Origin: Artemia franciscana
Taxonomy: Eukaryota > Arthropoda > Branchiopoda > Anostraca > Artemiidae
Direction: 5' to 3'
Assembly (NCBI RefSeq): GCF_032884065.1
Contig: NW_027062693.1
Location: 806,001 to 870,000, forward strand
DNA length: 64,000 bases
The notes below the pieces were generated by a model, which worked only from the letters and a program-made list of their open reading frames with translations, did no database searches and was not told the DNA's origin. Position 1 is the first letter of the stretch; the number at the start of each line of letters is the position of its first letter. A program made the translations under genes and the position numbers. Positions 36,007 to 47,218 of the stretch are shown here, in pieces.

Positions 36007-37569
36007 TCAGGATAATCTGCTCGTATCTTTGGCCAACGTGGGGAGGTCGATTTTAACAAGCGCTTCACCATAAGATAGTTGTCGATCGCCAATAATAATG
36101 AACACGGCTCGCTTTTGCACCGACTCAAGTTCTTGGATGAGGTATACAGTACGCAGTGAGGCAGGCCCCCATAGTGGGCTTGCATATTCCAGAACTGGAC
36201 GGACGTATGTAAGATAAGCTAGCAATAGGCACTGGACATCACAGCCAAATCTACGCACTGTACTCAAAGACTGCAGACATGCATTTGCGTTTTTAACAAC
36301 ATTTTCAACGTGCAAGCCGAAAGAACAATCACTTGAAAAAGTAACTCCCAAAATCTTTATTGAGTCGACAATCGGAAACGGAACATACGGTTGGCTGAAT
36401 GTGCGCTTCAACGGATTAAAGCGTAAGACCTTTGACTTATTCGTGTTAATGATCAATTTAGAGACATTGCACTCGGCAATAAGCGCATCGAAGAAATCGT
36501 CACTGAACTCTTTCTTAACAATTCCATTTTCAACTAAGTATTTCAATAGAAAAGAGATATCGTCTATAAACTTGTAATGATCCTCATATTCGACTAGTAG
36601 GTAGTTGATCACGGCTATAAATACAATGGCAGCCAACTTTGTGCCCTGCGGAACTCCACATGTTATACCTGTCCAATCGGAGTCAGAATCACCCCCAAAC
36701 AGGGCATAAACACGCTGTTTCCTATTAGATAAGAAATCCATAATCACGGATAACACGCGCTTTTTCGCACCCATTATCTTCAAATTTTGGCCAGCAATCA
36801 GGTGGTTAATGAAATCAAAAGCTTTTTGGAAGTCTATTGCACCTAGATCCAGGAACCGATTACCTTTATCCAGCCATGTAAGTATGCAATCATACATACG
36901 CACTAGATAAATTGTAGTATTGCACTCCTGGAGTCCACCATACTGGTACTTATCGATAGAAGAACTGATTTGGTCGAGCAATCGACGGAGTACAAATGCT
37001 TCCGTAACTTTAGCCAGGCAGGGGGTTATCGAGATAGGACGCAATTCATCACATGCTTTAGGGGGGCTTGACTTCGGAATAACCCGGATATATGCCTTTT
37101 TCCAAATATCTGGGAAAGTACCAAGCATGAAACACAGGTTAATCAACACGGATAATGGCTTGGCAATGAAGGGGGCGTATTCACGAACAAGTTTTACAGG
37201 AAGCTCCGAAGGATAGGATGCACTGTTGGGCTTAATTTTGATTAATTCTTTGAAGACGTCTTCTTCAGTGACTTCAATAACTTCCTCTTCTGAGCAGCCG
37301 TACAAGAGATCGGCTTTTTGGGACTCGGTGGGTGGAGGGTGGGTCGTGCAGATTTCAGTGAAGAAGGAGTTCACATCTGTCGCAGTGAGAAGTTTGCCAC
37401 TATCGTCCAATATTCTCACACTAGAGGTAGTGGATTTTCCCGACATTTTTCGAACAGACTGATGCCATTTCTTTGGATTACTGACGCGCATAGGTGACAC
37501 TGATAAACGGCCATATTGAAGTTTGGCCTTCCGTATTACAGTGACGATGTAATTTCGTAGTTTCTTTGC
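36007..37569 (-). CDS. LINE reverse transcriptase, 5'-partial, frame intact
   Basis: About 520 residues are open from the truncation point to the stop at 36007-36009, with no internal stop. RT blocks in order: 'KPNSASYPSELPVKLV', 'WKKAYIRVIPKSSPP', 'ELRPISITPCLAKVTE', 'DKYQYGGLQECNTT', 'LGAIDFQKAFDFINH', 'GVPQGTKLAAIVFIAVIN' and the catalytic box 'YKFIDDISFL', i.e. F-I-D-D rather than the usual Y-A-D-D. It is followed by 'LGVTFSSDCSFGLHVENVV' and 'YVRPVLEYASPLWGPAS'. The endonuclease part is missing through truncation. RT would copy element RNA at a nicked target. This copy cannot transpose on its own but could make protein if transcribed. It is jockey/CR1-superfamily-like; the exact clade is not decided. 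Confidence 0.85.
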   Translation of the reverse strand, partial: AKKLRNYIVTVIRKAKLQYGRLSVSPMRVSNPKKWHQSVRKMSGKSTTSSVRILDDSGKLLTATDVNSFFTEICTTHPPPTESQKADLLYGCSEEEVIEVTEEDVFKELIKIKPNSASYPSELPVKLVREYAPFIAKPLSVLINLCFMLGTFPDIWKKAYIRVIPKSSPPKACDELRPISITPCLAKVTEAFVLRRLLDQISSSIDKYQYGGLQECNTTIYLVRMYDCILTWLDKGNRFLDLGAIDFQKAFDFINHLIAGQNLKIMGAKKRVLSVIMDFLSNRKQRVYALFGGDSDSDWTGITCGVPQGTKLAAIVFIAVINYLLVEYEDHYKFIDDISFLLKYLVENGIVKKEFSDDFFDALIAECNVSKLIINTNKSKVLRFNPLKRTFSQPYVPFPIVDSIKILGVTFSSDCSFGLHVENVVKNANACLQSLSTVRRFGCDVQCLLLAYLTYVRPVLEYASPLWGPASLRTVYLIQELESVQKRAVFIIIGDRQLSYGEALVKIDLPTLAKDTSRLS

Positions 37570-37709
37570 GTATTGCGTTACGTTTTAATGTATCAAACAA
37601 AAATATCGGGGGTGGAGGAGGGGGAAGTGGATATGCATATTCCCTTTAATTTCCGTGAATTGAACTTAAATAATTTTCGTTTAAGTATTTTTGTTAAAGA
37701 AATTGAAAA

Positions 37710-38650
37710 AAAAACTGCCTGCCCTCAATTAACTTTTGGTTCTTAAAAAGGGCATTATAACTTTCAATTTTCAATCTAATTAGCCCCATTCGAAGTTTAT
37801 AGGAACTACCATTCCACGAAAATTTGTATGCTTCCAAGGCATATTTCACAACCCTTTTCTCGGGGCTATGGTTAGTTGCCTCAACCCTGGAGTCATTGCC
37901 ATATTTTCTTTGGACTTTTTTGAACAAAATGGCTATCTCATAATTTCGATCAGATGCGATTGAAGAAAACATGGTATTGAGGAGGCTAGTTGCTCATAAT
38001 CAATTTTTACTCCTAAAAGGGAATTAGAAATTTCAACTTTAAATTAAATGAGCATCTCCTAAAGTTTATACTACCACCCTTTCAGTAAAAAACCTTAGAA
38101 GTCCCAAGGGCACAAATTACAACATTTGGCCCAGAGTTCTGAGGGGTAGTTTCAACCCCGAGAGCCTTCTTATATGATCTTTAGACTATTTTGAACAAAA
38201 TGGCTATCTCAAAATTTCTATCGGATGTATTTGGGGGAAAAAGGGATGCAGGGAGGCCTTGTTACCCTTTGATCACATTAAACTCTTAAAAAGGCCACTT
38301 AAACTAGTGATTTCCATTCCTATAAGCCTCCCCCTACCCGTAGTTTATAAAACCAACCCTTCAATAACACAACAACAGGCAACAAGTATAATTTATAGCC
38401 CTTGCTTGTCCTGAGGGCTGTTAGGGATTTTCATCCTCTAAGACGCAATTACTGGACCTTTCAACCCCGCTGAACCAAAGGGATATCCAAAATTTTTTAA
38501 TGGACGAGTTTTGGGAAATGATTGGTGTAGGAGCAAAAGATGATTATCCTCCAATCACTTTTTTACTTTTGAAAAGGACATTTGGTCCTTCAATTTCCAA
38601 TCAAAACAGCCCATTTCGAAATTACTGCAATAACTCCTTCAATACGAAGT
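37710..38650 (+). repeat. Degenerate tandem repeat, ~270-290 bp period (copy B)
   Basis: This is the counterpart of 1800-2710. Unit cores ('cttaaaaaggg' type) lie near 37741, 38011, 38283 and 38575, spaced 270-292 bp. The first unit is longer than in copy A, retaining about 40 bases around 'ttttgaacaaaatggctatc' that copy A lost. Confidence 0.6.
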
Positions 38651-39788
38651 GCCCTGGTCTAAAAAAATGAAAAAAAAAGATAAATAAAACATGTGGCTCA
38701 AAAGACTAGGTTTATAATTTTTTATCATACACAAATATCCCAAACAAGAACACGGAGCTTCTTTTTTTTTAAATTAGGTGTACTTGGCCTAGAATATGTT
38801 TTAAAGTCATAGCCACAGCCCCCCCCCCCGTCCATTCAACAAACCAGAGTTTTGAGCTAGTCGAAACGTTAAAATTTTTGGCCAATTTTGAGAAAAATAA
38901 ACTGGAATAATGGGTCATAATTTGATCAAATCATCCGACTATCTCTTCACACATCATTTTGTTGTCAAAAAACCAAAATCAAAATTTGTTTCTAAAGTTC
39001 TCACAATAGAATATAAAGCTTTAGGTGCTTTTAAACCTGATTGTATAGATTAACCAATATTTCTCATTTCTTTATTTTCACAAGACTTCATGGTCACTTA
39101 AAAGAACGTCGCAAATTTGGGACACTCACTTATTGAGCAGACACCTTCCCACTCCTCCCTGAGAATAAATCTTGGTGATAATCAAGGTTTTAAAGATTTA
39201 ATTTTCTAAGCATAAACTGAAACCTACAGTAATCGTTGCTCACAATGTTTTAGTCCGAAGAATACGTAAGGAAACTTTCAAAAAATTGGGAAACCATTAA
39301 AAGAAGAATAAAATAGCCTCTACAGGAGTTTTACTCAACCAGGCCTACACATACAGACTTTAATTGGGGAGGGAGGAAGTCATAGCCAAAGGAAGAAACA
39401 AGTTAAAACAAACGGCAAAAGAAAAATACATCAAGAAATCAACACAAATATTCCACGAAACAATGGATCCAAAAGATAGGTCAAGAAAATTGGGAAAAAT
39501 ATTAAAAGGAGAATAAAATGGACTTTACAGAGGTGTTTACTCAACAGGCATACATACACTGGGTTCTTTTTTTGAAGGGAGGGTGGTCATAGCAAAAGGC
39601 AATGAAAAAGTTAAAACAAGAAGCAAAAGAAAAATCACCAAAGAAATAAACGAAATTTTCCCAGAAAAATGGAATTAATTAATGAACTGATAAAAATATA
39701 AAGGAACAGGATAAACAGCAGCAGAGGCATAATAAGGTTCAGCAAGACCATATATACTGTTATTGAACAATATGAACTAGCACTTTTT
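38651..39788. other. 3' flank of zinc-finger gene B
   Basis: Counterpart of 2711-3883. The presumed 3' UTR lies here. A C-run lies at about 38819-38829. Nothing else is seen. Confidence 0.4.
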
Positions 39789-39953
39789 CTAAGAATGAGT
39801 TGGTATATGATTTTTAAGATTCAATTTAGAAGAATATTCTATCTTGCATATACCACGCTTAAACGGTTTCTCCCCACTGAGCACTCTTCGGTGCTTAGTC
39901 AAACTGCTTGAATCAGAAAAATCTTTCTCACAGACCTCACATTTAAACGGTTT
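39789..39953 (-). pseudogene. Read-through tail of gene B: two decayed fingers
   Basis: Downstream of the premature TAA, in the same frame, the sequence still encodes '[16 protein letters not shown]' with an incomplete His pair (H-x3-L), then '[17 protein letters not shown]' ending in H-x3-H and 'S*'. This last unit fits C-x2-C-x12-H-x3-H apart from its first Cys being Arg. Gene A has the Cys but loses the rest to an 8-bp deletion. The ancestral protein therefore ended with this non-canonical finger. Confidence 0.7.
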
Positions 39954-40672
39954 TTACCCAGTGTGCACTTTTTGGTGCCTAATCAGACTGCTTGACGCAG
40001 AAAATGTTTTTTCACATATATAACACTTAAACGGTTTCTCACCAGTATGTATTCTTCGGTGCTGAATCAAATTGCTTGAATCAGAAAAAGTTTTCTCACA
40101 TATATCACACTTATACGGTTTCTCACCAGTATGTATTCTTTGGTGATGAATCAAATGGTTTGACTGAGAAAAAGTTTTCTCACATATATCACATTTATAC
40201 GGTTTTTCACCAGTATGTCCTCTTTGGTGCAGAATCAAACTGCTTGACCAAGAAAATGTTTTCTCACATATATCACACTTATACGGTTTCTCCCCAGTGT
40301 GCACTTTTTGGTGCCTAATCAAACCGCTTGACGCAGAAAATATTTTTTCACATATATCACACTTAAACGGTTTCTCACCAGTATGTATTCTTCGGTGCTG
40401 AATCAAAGTGTTTGACTGAGAAAAAGTTTTCTCACAGACTTCACATTTAAACGGTTTTTCCCCAGTGTGCACTCTTTGGTGCCTAATCAAATGGCTTGAC
40501 ACAGGAAAACTTTTCTCACATATATCACACTTATATGGTTTCTCTGTCAGCTTCTTACGACTTAAATGACCAGCCTTCTCTGTCAGCTTCTTCTCCTTCA
40601 CAATTGGTTTTTGGCAAAAGAGTTTTGGTTGACCCACACCATCAGAACTGCTCACATTAGAATGAATTATCC
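39954..40672 (-). CDS. C2H2 zinc-finger protein, gene B, exon 4 (finger array)
   Basis: This is the last coding exon of the copy B paralogue (protein about 372 aa). The acceptor 'ctatag' lies above 40672, entered in phase 1. After the same Lys/Thr-rich linker come seven C2H2 fingers with contact residues (-1,2,3,6) V-S-H-R, Q-N-T-Q, A-S-G-R, W-S-S-L, Q-N-H-H, D-S-N-Q and A-S-S-R. Only the W-S-S-L finger is clearly shared with gene A (where it is also the fourth). The frame ends at a TAA (39954-39956) where a TGE linker Glu is expected (GAA to TAA). Beyond it an eighth finger (its second zinc His replaced by Leu) and a ninth, atypical one (first Cys replaced by Arg) remain readable to a TAG at 39789. 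It is a probable nuclear DNA-binding protein with unknown target. Confidence 0.85.
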
Positions 40673-40949
40673 CTATAGTAAAAACTTATTTTATTAAAAT
40701 TGAATAAGGTGAAAACGATCCAATAATCAGACATCATGGCAATTACAAATGAAAGATGAACATTCTACAAACGATACCTGTTTAGGATCTACATTGCCTA
40801 CCACTTTCGAAGGAAACAACAATGTAAGAACGAAACTTGAAATTAGTTTCACTTCATGGACGAATTAGAATTGGAAAAATAATACAAAAAATCTTCTTAA
40901 GCTTGGTAGTCATACGGGATTAAAATTTTTTGTAGGTTATAACATATTT
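40673..40949. other. Intron 3 of gene B, 3' part
   Basis: Counterpart of 4543-4828. It contains the splice acceptor at its left edge and nothing else that I can see. Confidence 0.45.
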
Positions 40950-41299
40950 GGTGGTGGGTGGAGCTCGTCCGGAATGAAGCAGACCTTTGTCTGCTGACCA
41001 TGTGCCATTGGATATGGGGCAATCCCCTAACTAAGCGGTCCACGCAAAGGGTTGCCTTGACCTCACAAGGTGGGTGGAGCCCACCCTAGGGACACTCAAT
41101 AGTTTGACTCATCTAGCTAATAATGTCCCAGGCCTAGGGTCAGTCGGGCTTGCGATCCTCCACCCGAACCTAATTGCTACGAATAGTTATTGCCTCGGAT
41201 GATCTATCTTCTTTTTATCCTTCAAGACCTCAGCATGTTCCCGGACCGAAATTTGACCATTGTTTGAACCTTATTGACCAAGGTGGTCTTTGCCTGACC

Positions 41300-42060
41300 A
41301 CCTGGAACGTTCTGACCCTTAATTTCCCTGGAGCGAATCAATGCTTGCACTAGAACTCAAGCGTTTTTGGTGTGCCTGTAGCAGTGTAACTGAAGCTCGC
41401 CTTATAGGAAACGACTCTAAAGACTTTAGTGAAGGCTATCACATAATCTGGTCGGGTGACCAGCGAACCAAAACTAATGGAGTCGCACTTGTGCTAGAAT
41501 CTTGGACCAGGAGGTGCCTCCTTTCTTACGAGCAAATATCAGACAGGATACTAACGGCGTAAATCCAGCATAAACATGGAAAATGGACCATCATTGTCTG
41601 CTACGCCCCAACAAACCAAGCCTCAGATGAGATGAAAGATTGTTTTTACGCCCAGCTGTCTAGTATCCTAACAAAAGTATCCACTCATGACGTTTTAACC
41701 CTTCTTGGCGACTTCAAGGGCAGTGTCAGATACAGACGGCGTTTGGAACAATGTTCTAGGACCTATAACACCCGACTGGTTCAACAGCAATGGGCTAAGG
41801 CTCCTTCAGCTTTGCAATATGCACGATCTTGTGATCACCAACACCCTTTTTGAAAGGAAAGAAGTTCACACATATACCTGGTATAGCAATGACGGATGAA
41901 CAAGAAAAATGTTAGACTACATAATCGTGTTCAGACGCTGGCGTTCCTCTATAACTAATTGCCGAACTTAAAGAAGTGGAAAACTCCGACCACAGGCTTG
42001 TCGTCTCTAGCCTTAGACTACTCCTGAAAGCCCAGAAAAGTCATCACCGTCCCCCCAAAT
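41300..42060 (+). pseudogene. RTE endonuclease domain remnant, copy B
   Basis: This shows the same EEP pieces as copy A: 'LESWTRRCLLSYEQISD', 'LLGDFKGSVR' (copy A has GDFNGN; the catalytic Asn is changed to Lys here), 'LLQLCNMHDLVITNTLF' and 'ENSDHRLVVSSLRL'. It is broken by stops and frameshifts, including one right after 'GSVR'. It is non-functional. Confidence 0.7.
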
Positions 42061-42679
42061 TAGACCTGAACAATCTCACAAACTCCAACACGCGCCAGGT
42101 CTATGCTGTCTCTATCTCAAACCGTTTCGACTGTCTTGGTCAAATTTCAGAATCTGGATAAGCAAGGCAACTATTCAAGGACGGCGTATTGCTTTCGGCT
42201 GAAAGTACTATCGGTCGTCTGAAGCCCAGAAAAAAGTCCTGGATATCGCAGGTAACTCTAGATGTTATTGAACAGTGTTATTGAAGCACGCCTAGCGAAA
42301 GACATGGTTACCTACAGACGTCAAAACGACGTGAGAAATAAATTCCTCCACAGAGACAGAAAGCTGTTCACCGAGAAAAAGTCCGCCGATCTTGAGAAGG
42401 CCGCCAGAAAGAGTGACAAATGCGCTCTATACAAACACCTTCGGGATCTTACAGATTGAAAGTTATTCTCCCAAGGCCCAATCACATGATGATAGGGCCA
42501 TAGGATGCATGATATATCTAATCATGGAAATATTCTCACTGACGAGAGCGCTCAACTGTCTTCCTGGAAGTATCACTTCTCTTCATTCTTAAGCCTGGAC
42601 TGTGTTGGCCAGCCCGACCTGACCTTCTTCAAGTTGCATCCAGCAACCCTGAGGCCCCATGTGAAAGTGTGCAACACCC

Positions 42680-43285
42680 TTTCACCCTTCAAGGCTGCTT
42701 TCGATTCTGTCAACCGGCAATAACTCTGCCTCATACCGAAAACAACGGGACTACCAGCGAAGTACTGCAACCTTTTCGAGCGGCTCCACGAAGCGAGAGA
42801 GAGCTGCTTGCAAGTCAATGGCAGACGCAGCTCATTTTTTGAAATCAATGCTGGAGACCGTCAAGGCTGTGCTGCTGCTCCAGAGCTATTTAATTGTGTC
42901 ATCGACTAAATAATGGCTCGGACCATAAACCGCCACCAGTTTGGGTTGCATTACGCCGATAGAGTACTTTCGGACGCTGACTATGTCGATGACCTTGCTC
43001 TTGTCTTCGATTCACCGTCGAAGCTCACAAAAGCCCTACAGTTCCTTGCTGATGAAGCCTTAAAGATAGGACTGTCGATTAATTGGCAAAAGACATAAGT
43101 TATGTTTGTTGAGCCACGTAACTCACCACGTCCCCCGCCAGTCCTAATGGTCGGTGACAAACTAGCTGAGATTGTTGAGGAACTTACATACCTTGGCTCT
43201 ATCCTCTCAGATGACGGATCAATCCTCAAAGATCTAATGCACCGAATTGCTAAAGCCTCAGCAGTAGTGTGAAGACTAAGTGCCC
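42680..43285 (+). pseudogene. RTE reverse transcriptase remnant, copy B
   Basis: The N-terminal half is deleted. What remains starts at 'FKAAFDSVNRQ' and includes 'INAGDRQGCAAAPELFN' (the usual Val of VRQG changed to Asp), the catalytic box 'DADYVDDLALVFDS' (Y-V-D-D) at about 42977-43015, and 'EELTYLGSILSDDGSI'. Stops lie near 42723, 42907 and 43096. Confidence 0.7.
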
Positions 43286-43530
43286 CTGACACTCCCGCAC
43301 AAACGATTTTCGACTTTTATCCCGTGCTGCACGGCAGGAAACGCCCAAGAGGTCTTCCCCCAACCAGATGGAAGGACACGACAGGTGCCTTCTTAGGCAT
43401 TGCAAATATTCAGAAGGACGTCTACATCTTTGCAAGAGTCTAAATAGAGGCACCATGTAGCATCACTCTCGACGCCGGAAGCATTTCGGCAGGAGCATTA
43501 AGTCAAGTCAAGAAAGTCAATAACGAATAA

Positions 43531-43827
43531 TTCCTTTTCTACCCCTGTCCCCTAGTATAACTTGTATCAAACTTGTACCGTAATTACACTTAGAAAACTA
43601 ATTTAACAGCAAAGGTAGCATAAATTAGGAAGGCGATTGTACTAATAAACTCATAGACAGCAGAAAATAATTATGTAGTTCTAGAAATGAGAATCTTCAG
43701 GAAAAACGCCCATCCTTCCCCCGTTCACTGTGTTTTCCGGACAAAGTTAGGTTTAACAAACTTAGTTTAAACTAAATTGACGTACATCTTTCATTTTTAG
43801 CCTATAAACATTATTTGAAGACTGAAA
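43531..43827. other. Intronic sequence of gene B
   Basis: Counterpart of 8050-8352. No feature is seen. Confidence 0.4.
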
Positions 43828-44255
43828 TGTTTTTTGGTACTTGTGCATTATTCAGAACACACTCAATATGTGAAGTTAGGTTCTTTCATGAAACAAACTA
43901 CGATGCAGGTACATTTTATGAGAAAATCCGGTTTCATAGCCACAAACACAAAACTCAATTTAGTAGGCTACGCATAGTGATAGAAGATAGTGTCTGAATA
44001 TAGATTTTTAAATGATGATTTGGGAATTGCCAAAGACTGAGAAAGAGACAATTATATTTTTTCCAGAATAAGGGGTTGATGCCCACAACAAAACAGTGCG
44101 TCAGACCTAATCTAACTTAGTTAACTTAACCTAACCTAACCACCTCTAAATACAATATATTTAATTAAAATGCACCAGCATCGTAGTTTGTTTCACGAAA
44201 GAACCTAACTTCACCAATTGAGTGTGGTCTGACTAATACACAAGTATCGTTTTTT
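43828..44255. repeat. Foldback element with AACCT repeats, copy B
   Basis: This has the same arms and loop as 8353-8778. The left arm lies at about 43828-43915 and the right arm at about 44167-44255. The loop carries 'cttaacctaacctaacc' at about 44123-44139. The element predates the duplication. Confidence 0.6.
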
Positions 44256-44601
44256 TTATATTTTTTCACGTTAATAATTTCACTTATTTAGAAACTCATT
44301 TAAAGGAAAATTTTTTTGCGTGATGCTATCAGCATGATGGTGGGTGTCTAAAAGACCGTAAAAGAGACACAGTTGCTCAGGAGCAAGTTCCAAGCACAGT
44401 CTAGTAGCACATAAACAACGGCTTTAGAAAAAATGCATATTCTCTTTAGCTATTGTTAAGGCCTTTTGTCAGTTTGCTTTCTATATCTTTCTATATAAAA
44501 ATATCTTTCTAGAACTCTAAATTTTTGACACTCAATTTATTTAAAATCACAATTACACCAGGAGCCTAAAATGGTTTAATTTACTTTTTACACGATCGAA
44601 C

Positions 44602-45048
44602 AAAGCACTGATGAAAATAATTTTTTTCAGAAATAATGAACTTACTATTTATTAAAAACTTACAAAATATAATCGCTAAGTTGAAATTTGTCAAAATTAT
44701 TGGGTGCAAGGATTAAAGGTATGACGGATTTATATGTAAGTTATGACGGGTTTTCACATGTCTAATTAAATAACAAATGATTAGGTCATTTGTGTTTAAT
44801 ATGTTGCGGGGAATTATTTTTTTTTAATTTTGTTGTATATTTATGCTGATGCTGTAGACTTGTATTTACTTTGGCTTGATTTATTTTTATTTTGTCAGTG
44901 CTAATGTATGTAACATTGTCAGTGCTAGTTTTTATTTTCGTTGTGTATGTAACATTGTTGGTGCTAAAGTATGCCACCAGGCATGTGCACTGGTTTGTCA
45001 TATTTATTTATTTAATTGTTGCAAATAAAAAAATTTATCAATCTATCA
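44602..45048 (+). mobile_element. LINE 3'-end fragment inserted in copy B
   Basis: Copy A is continuous across this point ('cacgatcgaa' then 'ttgtggcc' at 9106-9122), while copy B has about 447 extra bases. They end with an 'aaataaa' signal (about 45024) and an imperfect tail 'tatcaatctatcaat'. That fits a severely 5'-truncated LINE or a SINE. A family of short 'gtatgtaacattgt' repeats lies at 44905-44965. No open frame is present. Confidence 0.55.
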
Positions 45049-45110
45049 ATTTAATTGTGGCCTTGGAACTTATTCTTTAGAATTGGCGGCTCAGTTTTGT
45101 CATAGACCTT

Positions 45111-45377
45111 CATTACATTAACCAGTTTCAATTGATGAAGTATCTCCAGCTTTAACAACGAAATAAAAAATGAACAAAGAGACAGAAATTAATAAAAGTA
45201 GGATTGAATATTCTCAATAATTTGCCAATAAATAATGAACCCTCACAACATAAAACAAGAGCTACATATGGCACTTATGACAAGGTCGGAAGAGCCGAGA
45301 GCTCATATGGTATGAGCTCTGGCAAAATTCTAAGAATCAATAGATTGTTTTAAAAGGAAAATCAGAGGCTTAATACC
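45111..45377. other. Copy B-specific intronic segment
   Basis: This replaces the longer copy A block 9172-11020. No gene is recognised. Confidence 0.35.
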
Positions 45378-47218
45378 AGTCGGGATTTAAAATAAGAACT
45401 TTGAGTCACGAGATCCTTCTAAATATCGAAATTCATTTAGATCCGATCACCCAATTGTAAGTTAAAAATACCTCAATTTTTCTAATTTTTTCGCTCCCTT
45501 CAGCCTCAGGGATGGTCGAATCGGGGAGAACGAATTTATCAAGTCAATTTGTGCAGCTCCCTGACACGCCTACCAATTTTCATCGTCCTAGCACGTCCAG
45601 AAGCACCAAATTCGCCAAAGCACTGAAACCCAGCCTCTAACTCCCCAAAGAGATTGGAATCAGTCTGGTTACGTCAATCATGTATCTACGACATTTACAG
45701 ACGTTTTCCAAGATTTCCGGTTTCCCTCTCCAACTCCCTCCAGTGTCAACAGATCTGGTCGGGATTTGAAGTAAGAGCTCTGAGACATGAGTTCCTTCTA
45801 AATATCAAATTTCATTAAGATCCGGTCACCCGTTCTTAAGTTAAAATACCTCAATTTTCCTAATTTTTCCAAATTAACCACCCCCAGCTCCCCTAAAGAG
45901 ACCGAATCCGTCCCAATTATGTCAATCACGTATCTATAACTTGTGCTTATTCTTTCCATCAAGTTTCATTCTGATCTCTTCATCCTAAGCGATTTCCGGT
46001 TTCCGCCTCCAGCTCCCCCCAATGTCACCTGATCTGGTTGGGATTTAAAATAAGAATTCTAAAGCACAAGTTCCTTCTAAAGATCAAATTTCGTTAAGAT
46101 CTGATCACTCGTTCGTAAGTTACAAATATCTCATTTTTCCTAATTATTCCCCCCCCCCACTCCACCAAAGAGAGCAGATCCGGTCCAGTTACTTCCGTCA
46201 CATAACTTGGACTTGTGCTTATTCTTCCCACCAAGTTTCATCCTGATCTCTCTGCTTTAAGCGTTTTCCAAGATTTCCGATCCCCCCTTCCAATGACACT
46301 GGATCCAGTCGGGATTTAAAATAAGAGACTTGAGTTACGAGGTCATTCTAAACATGAAATTTCGTTAAAATCCGATTACTGTTTCGTAAGTTAAAATTAC
46401 CTCATTTTTTTATTTTTTTAAATTACCCCCCCCCCCAACTCCTCCAAAGAGATCAGATCCGTTCCGGTTATGTCAATCAAGTATCTAAGACTTGTGCTTA
46501 TTTTTCCCACCAAGTTTCATCCCGATCTCTCTACTTTAAGTGTTTTCGAAAATTTTAACCCCCCCCCCAATGTCATCGGATCCTGTCGGGGTTTAAAAAA
46601 GAGCTCTGAGACACGATATCCTTCTAAACATCAAATTCCATTAAGATCCGATCACTACTTCGTAAATTAAAAATACCTAATTTTTTCTAATTTTTCAGAA
46701 TTAATTCAACCCCCCCCCCACCCAACTCCCCCAAAGAGAGAGCATCCTTCCGGTTATGTCAATCAGTTATCTATTATGATTTTTTTTTCCACCAAGTTTC
46801 ATCCTGATCCCTCCACTCCAGGCGTTTTAGCCCCCCCCCAACTCCCCACAATGTCAAAGAATCCAGTCAGGATTCAAATAAGAGCTAAGAGACACAATAT
46901 CCTTACAAACATCAAATTTCACTAAGATCCGATCACTCCTTCGTAAGTTAAAACATCCTTTTTTCTAATTTTTCAGAATTATCCCCCCCCCAACTCTTCC
47001 AAAGAGAGAAGATCCGTTTCGGTTGTGTCAATCACGTATCTAGGACTTTTGATTATTTTTCCCACCATGCTTTATCACGATCCCTCCATTCTAAGTGTTT
47101 TCCGAGATTTTAGGTTCTCCCCTCCAACTCCCCCCAATGTCACCGGATCTGGTCGAGATTTAAAATAAGAGCTCTGAGATACGATATCTTTCCAAACATC
47201 AAATTAAGATCCCATAAC

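Larger units (their letters stand above)
40950..43530 (+). mobile_element. RTE-type retrotransposon, decayed (copy B)
   Basis: Same insertion as 4829-8050. It is shorter because of two internal deletions. One joins 'caccctttcacc' to 'cttcaaggctgc' near 42688 and removes about 440 bp of the RT (copy A 6553-6996). The other, near 43284, removes copy A 7590-7865 and leaves the shared 'gccc'. It is antisense to gene B in intron 3. Confidence 0.75.
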
